From: Echinometra lucunter
Taxonomy: Eukaryota; Echinodermata; Echinoidea; Camarodonta; Echinometridae
Assembly: GCA_029962745.1 (NCBI GenBank)
Contig: CM057154.1
Span: 19,472,857 to 19,536,856, forward strand
Reading direction: 5' to 3'
DNA length: 64,000 bases
Shown here: piece after piece, positions 60,601 through 64,000 of the stretch
How positions within the stretch are numbered: position 1 is the first letter of the stretch
Layout of the letters: each line of letters begins with the position of its first letter
Notes under the pieces: generated by a model
The model's input: only the letters and a program-made list of their open reading frames with translations
Database searches by the model: none
Told to the model about the DNA's origin: nothing
Position numbers and translations under genes: made by a program

Positions 60601-63164
60601 CGAGTCTGTGAAAGGCTGTTGAGAAAAACAAACATTTCCTAAACATTTCATCACTGGAAAGTGGAAATGACCTTAATTTCGAAAATGGATTTGAAATTGG
60701 AATAAAAATTGGATTTGGAAGTGGATAAAAAGGGAAATTCCAAATCTGCAAAATTTACAAATGCAAGTGAAAGTAGAAAATGGATGTTAGACCAGATTTT
60801 AAAACATATTTATTTGTTTCCAAGGTGTTTTTTTTCCTGCTAATAAAATATACTTTAAAAATTTTGGAAAAAGAAAAGTGGAAAAGATAGCTTTACTAAA
60901 ATCCCCAAAAGTATGAATTATCATGAAAAAAAATGAAAAACTACTTTTTATCTATGTCACAATTCCTTCTGGTTCTGAAAATAATGGAAGAATTCTGCCC
61001 TACTTTGTCAACTGGAAGCAAGTGACAAAATTGAAATTTTCTTGTAAGAGAGCAAAATTCATCTGTCATTTACACTGACGTCAATGCAATACCATGATGT
61101 CTTGCCTAACATATCTCTTAGCAGAATGCGTGTTCATGCATAAAATTTTGCCCGGAAGAAGAGCACACTAGGTAAAATATGAAAAATCTCAATAACTCAG
61201 ATTGTGTTGAGATGTCACTTGCTTCCTTTTGTCAAGGCAGGGCCAAATTTTTCTATGCTTGCAAATCTTTAAAGTGATTACACAATGGTAAAAAAAAAAT
61301 TGATATATGATCGAGAATAGAATTCTAAGAAGAATAACATTAAAAATTTGATGATTTTCAGTCGAAATCAATGCATTTTGGATAATTTTCTCATAAAAAG
61401 TCAAGAGTTGACCAAAAAATTTGAGTATGAGGTATGACGTAAAAGTGGGTACCCAGCTTCGCGCATTTCAGTTGTGCTGCGCGCTAGACTGTACAATATG
61501 TATTGTACCTTGCGCGCATTTTGCTAGAAGTACGCGACAAGGTACCCACTTTGACGTCATTCTGACGTGAAAAGTGGGTACCCAGTTGAAACTGGGTCAC
61601 AGCTGAGGGGTCAAAAATATCCTGAAATCTTACCACATTTTGGGGTTTCCTTGGCAACACGACTTTTAAAAAAACTTTAGGCAGATGATTTTCTGCTAAT
61701 AAAATCATGCTCTTTTAAATGAGCTAACATTGTTTCAGCATTGGGTACCCCCTTTAAAGTGGTTGAGATGAAAAGAAAAAGAAAGAATGTACTTACATCG
61801 TGGGTATCGTGTGAATCTATGGTTATTGTCCTGTCACTGCTGGTTGATGTTACATTTTCACTGTAAAGAAGAATAAAGAGAAGAACAAGATTTGATATAC
61901 AAGAAGAAGAGAAGGACTATAAAAGGAAAACATACATCATTTCAAACTTATTACAGTTTTGGCGCACCCTAAAAGAAAGAAAAAGATTTCATATACAAGA
62001 GGAAGAGGAGAACTGTAAAAGGAGATCATATATCATTTCAAACTTATTACAGTTTTGGTGGACCCTAAAAGGACGAAAAATATTTCATATACAAGAGGAA
62101 GAGGACTACAAAAGAAAACATATATCATTTCAAGCTTATTACAGTCTGAGTAAGCCCTAAAAAAATCTGTTAGATTTCTTGGTGTTTAGATGATAAATAG
62201 CAAGGTACTAGCAATACTAAAATGCTCTAGAGTTTTCTTCTGCAAGTTGCATACTAAACAAATGAGAGGCAAAAGAGAGTTTACATAGTGAGAACAGAGA
62301 CATAAACTTTAATACTGTTGATGTGTCCTACAAACTGATTATTGCTTTTGCTGTCTTTGACCATTATAATTCTATGTTCACTTCAGATTACCCGTAAGAT
62401 CATTTCAGTGCATATTATGATCTTCTGTGTTAGTTATACTGACTGTATCCCTCAATGTTTTCAAATGCAAACTGTGAGCAAGTCACCCATCGGCTGCTAT
62501 TCACAAGTGAAATAAACCATGAATGCATTTTTTTTTAAAACAAAAACAAAACAAAACAAAGTTCCTTGGATGGACCAAACGCCATGGGTCCTTCAGCCAA
62601 CTCAAATAAACCATCATTTTTTTTTTCTTCAAAAGCCAAACTCTCAGCTAATTACAGTCTTATGACCGAGATGTTCCAGGGTCCAAATGAAGGCGATGCA
62701 CCCATGCCCAATAGCAAGGCATTTAATCCTGATTATCACATCCCTTGGACAGTTGTGGCAGCATCAACCTGTCAAGCCTCTATAGGCTTTTAGTGATGCT
62801 CCGTTTCATTCTTCTTATTTCGTGTTGGTTCGTGTATTTCACTTTATATAAATATATCAATATTGTATATATTTCAATCTTTTGTACTTTTTTTAAAAAA
62901 CTAAAGGGTGAATAAAGATTGAACTGAATAGCTATACTCACTTGTTATCTAGGAAGTCATCGCTGACATCTGGTGGGAACTTAAACTGTGGCACCGACAT
63001 CAACGGTGACGGCGAGGGCTGGCCAGGGCTGGGTGGGGGCAGGCCAGGGGTGGAGGTGAATGGGGCAGGACTTGATGGCGTTGATGAGGTGGTTGATGAG
63101 GGATTTGAACTCGAGTCGCCCGTCGATGATGCTACGTTGACAACTGTTGGTGTTTCTGTGCGAG
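48505..63164 (-). CDS. KSR: Kinase suppressor of Ras (KSR), C-terminal 11 exons; 5' part outside the window
   Basis: KSR is a cytoplasmic scaffold and pseudokinase that holds RAF, MEK and ERK together in the Ras pathway. The eleven exons joined (63164-62942, 61860-61797, 60615-60517, 59931-59843, 59154-59070, 55966-55878, 54866-54770, 53309-53176, 50025-49885, 49391-49262, 48660-48505) keep one frame and give 434 residues and a TGA stop. Residues 1-130 are a Ser/Thr/Pro-rich linker with TPSSPAPF, as in vertebrate KSR, and FKFP, an FxFP ERK-docking motif. The kinase-like domain starts at [10 protein letters not shown] (about 133). Seen: glycine loop GVGRFG (149-154), VAIK lysine 168, likely helix-C Glu186, HKDLKSKN (260-267), DFA (279-281) in place of DFG, and APE (309-311). 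EWDIPFEQ, the HKD form and WLCYLAPE distinguish KSR from RAF. The N-terminal CA1, CA2 and C1 parts are not visible up to 64000. Introns are 0.6-3.1 kb and full of mobile elements. The family call is from remembered conservation, not a search. Confidence 0.9.
48718..49002 (-). mobile_element. tRNA-derived SINE in the last KSR intron
   Basis: The minus strand begins GAGCTGTAGTGGATCAGTGG (A box) and has a B box GGTTCGAATCCC at about 48941, followed by a body with 'gtaaatgggtactggcagg'. It ends in an (ATT)n-like tail near 48718-48735. The body with 'gtgccttgagcacc' and tail resembles widespread invertebrate tRNA-SINEs; the exact family is not assigned. Confidence 0.75.
49262..49391 (-). CDS. KSR: KSR exon: C-lobe, [11 protein letters not shown]
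   Basis: A 130-bp exon with acceptor tctttcag and donor gtatgg. It encodes [16 protein letters not shown], then [16 protein letters not shown] and [11 protein letters not shown]. The upstream two-thirds of this exon has been duplicated in tandem into the preceding intron as a dead copy (49499-49584). Confidence 0.95.
49495..49677 (-). pseudogene. Tandem duplicate containing a dead copy of the [11 protein letters not shown] exon
   Basis: This segment is a diverged tandem copy of 49303-49485 and lies directly next to it. It contains a copy of part of the exon (49499-49584) whose minus-strand translation begins [15 protein letters not shown] and then meets an in-frame TAG, followed by TGA and TAA. 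An AG is kept at the acceptor position. The copy also includes the flanking intron sequence (GGAAAGGCAAATATAAT), so it arose from DNA duplication, not retrotransposition. If spliced in, it would truncate the kinase-like domain. Confidence 0.85.
49680..49860. mobile_element. Partial TTAA/CCCAT MITE in a KSR intron
   Basis: Matches the right half of 56309-56715 (CTGACAATTTATATT...CAGATACATGAC...CCAATTTGAAGAA...CTGATCAAAT), ending CCTGTCGTGAATGG without a clear TTAA. Confidence 0.7.
49885..50025 (-). CDS. KSR: KSR exon: activation-segment end and APE
   Basis: A 141-bp exon with acceptor ataatcag and donor gtaaga. It encodes a Thr-Arg-Lys start, then [17 protein letters not shown] and a KSR-type insert before [22 protein letters not shown] and the long segment before LPFSxxxDVYxFG are as in KSR. 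Confidence 0.95.
50252..50402. mobile_element. MITE, GGGCCC/TTTCATAAAAC family, copy 4 (inverted)
   Basis: Reverse complement of 7355-7501, inside the intron between KSR exons 53176-53309 and 49885-50025. Confidence 0.85.
50556..50757. mobile_element. Probable TIR element with AGGTTTA ends
   Basis: 'cacaaaagaggtttatttt' near the left and 'aaattaaacctcttttgag' at the right are inverted, each with an inner TGGTTTA or TGCGGTTTA. The middle has (CTTA)n. The ends resemble those of 10972-11341 in style but not in sequence. Confidence 0.55.
51172..51352. mobile_element. Hairpin element, TTCGGGGCTGC-loop family, copy 1
   Basis: An imperfect palindrome from TATATACGGTCGTGAGAAGG to CTCTCGTGGCCGTATATA, with inner arms 'cgactatt'/'aatagtcg' and the loop TTCGGGGCTGCTCCCCT. 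It shares the loop and AATATA...TATATT edges with 54214-54384. Confidence 0.65.
51666..51836. mobile_element. MITE with GGGTGTGTTTCATAAAGC ends
   Basis: 171 bp. GGGGTGTGTTTCATAAAGCT at the left and its near-perfect reverse complement (AGCTTTATGAAACACCCC) at the right; the arms extend through 'gttcgtaagtt...acgactttacg'. Confidence 0.85.
52219..52563. repeat. Dispersed repeat, copy 2 (TTCACA...GCCTCCTGGC family)
   Basis: Collinear with 33728-34031; a third trace of the left end ('aggcttgttcacat') is at 47158. Confidence 0.65.
52620..53099. mobile_element. TTAA-flanked MITE, AGTGATTACACAA family, copy 1
   Basis: 480 bp, TTAA at 52616-52619 and 53100-53103. It is nearly identical and in the same orientation to 61273-61753. 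It contains an inner inverted pair around 'aagtgggtaccca' and 'tacccactttgacgtca'. Lies in a KSR intron. Confidence 0.85.
53176..53309 (-). CDS. KSR: KSR exon: catalytic-loop equivalent with HKD and DFA
   Basis: A 134-bp exon with acceptor cctcacag and donor gtaagt. It encodes [19 protein letters not shown], then [19 protein letters not shown]. The catalytic loop is HKD instead of HRD, as is typical of KSR. The metal-binding DFG motif reads DFA (codons GAC TTT GCT), a change expected to weaken magnesium coordination and in keeping with a pseudokinase. Confidence 0.95.
53641..54472. mobile_element. TIR element with GGGGCCC ends in a KSR intron
   Basis: About 830 bp. The left end GGGGCCCATTGCATAAAACT and the right end AAGTTTTATGCAACGGGCCC are inverted. 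The inside carries two 30-bp tandem units ('gcaagagaataaaatacatg', 54132-54186) and the hairpin element at 54214-54384. Confidence 0.75.
54214..54384. mobile_element. Hairpin element, TTCGGGGCTGC-loop family, copy 2
   Basis: An imperfect palindrome centred on TTCGGGGCTGCACCCCT, with arms 'ctatgggc'/'gcccatag' and 'tagtac'/'agtacta', nested in 53641-54472. Confidence 0.6.
54770..54866 (-). CDS. KSR: KSR exon: hinge and helix D/E
   Basis: A 97-bp exon with acceptor tctctcag and donor gtaaga. It encodes [17 protein letters not shown] and then [16 protein letters not shown], matching the CKGxTLY...H segment of KSR. It was found by looking for the piece missing between its neighbours; phase agrees on both sides. 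Confidence 0.93.
55225..55770. repeat. Dispersed repeat with nested insertion
   Basis: The outer parts (55225-55308 and 55648-55770) match 29155-29360 in order; 55309-55647 is inserted between them. Confidence 0.75.
55309..55647. mobile_element. MITE with CAGGG(C/T)TCATAC ends and 5-bp duplication
   Basis: 339 bp. The ends CAGGGTTCATAC and GTATGAGCCCTG are inverted, flanked by GGAAA (55304-55308, 55648-55652). The empty site at about 29241-29250 reads GTGGAAATCTATGG, confirming the boundaries. It has repeated 'ttccatgactttcca' words inside. Confidence 0.88.
55878..55966 (-). CDS. KSR: KSR exon: RKTRH to MGAC segment of N-lobe
   Basis: An 89-bp exon with acceptor ccaaccag and donor gtaaga. 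It encodes [19 protein letters not shown] and [10 protein letters not shown], the strand 4-5 and hinge region shared by RAF and KSR, closest to KSR in 'MGACMxPPHLAI'. It follows a 3.1-kb intron that contains the 157-bp satellite. Confidence 0.95.
56309..56715. mobile_element. TTAA/CCCAT MITE, intact copy in a KSR intron
   Basis: 407 bp. The ends CCCATTTGTGACAGAGG and CCTGTCACAAATGGG are inverted, TTAA at 56305-56308 and 56716-56719. It is the reference for the copies at 12455-13747 and 49680-49860. Confidence 0.88.
57327..58965. repeat. 157-bp satellite with nuclear-receptor-like half-sites, bounded by inverted ends
   Basis: The array is bounded by TGTCTCGCCCACC (57327) and its reverse complement GGTGGGCGAGACA (to 58965), so it may sit inside a mobile element. 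It holds about ten units; the last six are spaced exactly 157 bp (starts of the same motif at 57961, 58118, 58275, 58432, 58589, 58746). Each intact unit has three TGACCT half-sites in direct order with spacers of 4 and 1, i.e. a DR4 overlapping a DR1 (AGGTCA A AGGTCA on the minus strand), and a further TGACCT seven bases on in most. An earlier intact triple is at 57425 and a DR1 alone at 57749. It ends in a (GGAC)n/(GACG)n run at 58882-58920. It lies in the KSR intron between exons 59070-59154 and 55878-55966. Confidence 0.9.
59070..59154 (-). CDS. KSR: KSR exon: VAIK lysine and helix C
   Basis: An 85-bp exon with acceptor gaaacag and donor gtaggc. It encodes [18 protein letters not shown] followed by [10 protein letters not shown]. 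The ATP-binding lysine of VAIK is present here; vertebrate KSR proteins have Arg at this position. The final Glu is the probable helix-C partner of that lysine. Confidence 0.95.
59318..59412. repeat. (GA)n microsatellites
   Basis: Two AG runs (59318-59345, 59390-59412) followed by (ACAG)n. Minus-strand Ser-Leu frames are artefacts. Confidence 0.95.
59664..59700 (-). pseudogene. Truncated copy of the KSR glycine-loop exon
   Basis: The minus strand encodes [11 protein letters not shown] followed by an intact gtaagg donor. This is a diverged copy of [11 protein letters not shown] plus donor in the real exon (59843-59931). Flanking intron sequence is copied as well (ACATTTTAA ... CCAAGGTAGAAC at about 59583-59650 and 59708-59760), showing a local tandem duplication. 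The 5' part of the exon and any pyrimidine-rich acceptor are missing, so use in splicing is unlikely. Confidence 0.75.
59843..59931 (-). CDS. KSR: KSR exon: start of kinase-like domain and glycine-rich loop
   Basis: An 89-bp exon with acceptor cttacag and donor gtaagt. It encodes [17 protein letters not shown] followed by VGRFGAVH. The EWDIPFEQ signature is diagnostic of KSR, and the glycine loop is intact (GxGxFG). A truncated copy of this exon lies about 0.18 kb further on, inside the next intron (59664-59700). Confidence 0.95.
60517..60615 (-). CDS. KSR: KSR exon: acidic linker before the kinase-like domain
   Basis: A 99-bp, phase 0-0 exon (33 residues) with acceptor ctcaacag and donor gtaagt. 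The peptide is acidic and Pro-rich ([18 protein letters not shown]), then ends basic (VATRKNS). It resembles the acidic linker just before the kinase-like domain of vertebrate KSR. Confidence 0.8.
61273..61753. mobile_element. TTAA-flanked MITE, AGTGATTACACAA family, copy 2
   Basis: 481 bp, TTAA at 61269-61272 and 61754-61757. Close match to 52620-53099 in the same orientation, in the KSR intron just below exon 61797-61860. Confidence 0.85.
61797..61860 (-). CDS. KSR: KSR exon: short linker exon
   Basis: A 64-bp exon with acceptor tttacag and donor gtaagt. It completes an Asn codon and adds 21 residues rich in Ser, Thr and Asp ([19 protein letters not shown]), ending in phase 0. It is supported by exact phase continuity on both sides and by splice sites; the peptide itself is not a conserved domain. 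Confidence 0.75.
61862..62165. repeat. Three tandem copies of a roughly 100-bp unit
   Basis: 'atacaagaggaagag ... catatatcatttcaaactta ... ttacagttttgg' recurs from about 61898, 61995 and 62088, directly upstream (on the gene strand) of the KSR exon 61797-61860. Confidence 0.85.
62166..62941. other. KSR intron, nothing further recognised
   Basis: A plus-strand frame at 62566-62793 has no domain. No extra exon fits the phase between the flanking exons. Confidence 0.5.
62942..63164 (-). CDS. KSR: KSR exon (first visible): Ser/Thr/Pro-rich linker with ERK-docking motif
   Basis: The acceptor is a pyrimidine-rich tract plus cag at 63165, and the donor is gtgagt below 62942. The exon enters in phase 2 (its first two bases finish a codon) and leaves two bases over. 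It encodes about 73 residues rich in Ser, Thr and Pro, including [11 protein letters not shown], several SP and TP sites of MAP-kinase type, and [14 protein letters not shown] fits the FxFP docking site for active ERK that vertebrate KSR1 carries in the same linker. The following part is acidic (DVSDDFLDN). Confidence 0.85.
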
Positions 63165-64000
63165 CTGAAAGGCAAGACAGATAAAATTGGAGAAATTTAA
63201 TCACCACCACTGTGATTTTGGGCTTGAAAAGGAATCAACTCACATGGGAAGTATCCCTAATGACATCACCGATAAATGACAAAGCAGTTCAGTTTGATTA
63301 CTATACAAAAAGAATTGTGGTGAACTTTTCATATGGTCCAGATCTGCCAAAGTTTCATGCTGCCAAATAACTGAAAGCAAGCTCAAAGAAAAATGGTTCA
63401 TAAAAGACTCACTCAATGCATCATAAATATGTGCAATTCAAAATTGTTTGAAGCTAGTTTCACTCAAAATGTAGCTACAATCGCAATCTAAAGAATAACT
63501 TTAAGAATAAGCCAAAGTTCCATGCCTTGAAATAGATAGTATATCTTGAAATAGATAGTATTTCTCCGCACATGCAAGTACAATCCTGTAAGGAAGAAAT
63601 GAAAATATTCTTCTCGCACACATCCCCAGATTTATCAATCAAAGTATTACCATTGTTATCATTATGAGGTTAAAACGTGCTACATGATTTGAAATCCCGT
63701 ATTTAAGATAACTCCATATGCATGCACCTTGACAAGCCATAATGCAACAAATGCATAGAGTATTGGTTCCTGACATGCTGACATAGACATACATTGTATC
63801 ATAAATTTACTAGACGAAAAGCAGCACGTGTGAATATCATTACGCAAATGGCATTAGGCCCTGCCTCTTTCGGATCATTTGAAGGGGCCAATAAGCACCC
63901 GTTATCGCCATGATATCAATAACACTGTTGCATTATTCATATCTATTGCGCGCATCAGTTTTATTGTAACACTTAGATTTAATGCACATTTGTTGCGCAT
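63165..64000. other. KSR intron (partial), no exon seen
   Basis: I found no minus-strand stretch encoding a C1 zinc finger or another KSR segment before the window ends. Confidence 0.5.

Noticed and set aside
62942..63184. Plus-strand Gly-rich frame of 80 codons
   Set aside because: Antisense shadow of the Pro/Ser-rich KSR linker exon.

Overview
This is a gene-poor stretch of an AT-rich animal nuclear genome. I infer a marine deuterostome, most likely a sea urchin. The grounds are many small non-autonomous DNA transposons, long ATC, CT and GA microsatellites, frequent ACATGT-type motifs, intron-rich genes with GT-AG boundaries, and a foldback transposon whose arms are built of 15-bp tandem repeats, the architecture described for the sea urchin TU elements. 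The species is not proven by the sequence. Most open reading frames in the window lie in low-complexity DNA or repeats and are not genes.

Two protein-coding loci can be supported, both on the minus strand. (1) From 63164 down to 48505 lie eleven exons with good splice sites and continuous phase. They encode the C-terminal 434 residues of a kinase suppressor of Ras (KSR): a Ser/Thr/Pro-rich linker with an FKFP ERK-docking motif, then a complete kinase-like domain and a natural stop. Exons for the N-terminal domains must lie beyond 64000. The Val-Ala-Ile-Lys lysine is kept, HRD reads HKD, and DFG reads DFA. Two introns contain tandem duplications that copied pieces of neighbouring kinase exons and left dead pseudo-exons. 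(2) At 37047-36846 a single exon begins with ATG and ends in a splice donor. It resembles the N-terminus of UNC119 lipid-binding trafficking proteins. I could not find its downstream exons at lower coordinates.

Layout. 1-1.6 kb is an ATC microsatellite field with an internal 270-bp duplication. 1.6-16.5 kb is intergenic, with MITEs, a 128-bp x3 tandem array (9.6-10.0 kb), a tRNA-like SINE fragment and a palindromic element. 16.5-18.0 kb is a TTAA-flanked MITE interrupted by the 987-bp foldback element with an 8-bp target duplication. 18-36 kb is intergenic or very long intron with MITEs and degenerate tandem repeats. 36.8-37.4 kb is the UNC119-like first exon and its upstream region. 37.9-39.0 kb is CT-rich DNA with a 500-N gap. 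39.5-41.3 kb is an inverted-repeat element, a tRNA-like fragment and an ATC field. 41.3-48.2 kb is almost featureless apart from a clean hAT-type MITE. 48.2-64 kb is the KSR gene, with introns full of mobile elements, including a 157-bp satellite at 57.3-59.0 kb that carries nuclear-receptor-like half-site arrays.

The most interesting points are the nested foldback element with its footprints intact, the phase-locked 157-bp satellite with repeated DR4 and DR1 hormone-response-like motifs in a KSR intron, the two pseudo-exons in KSR, and the DFG-to-DFA change in its kinase-like domain.
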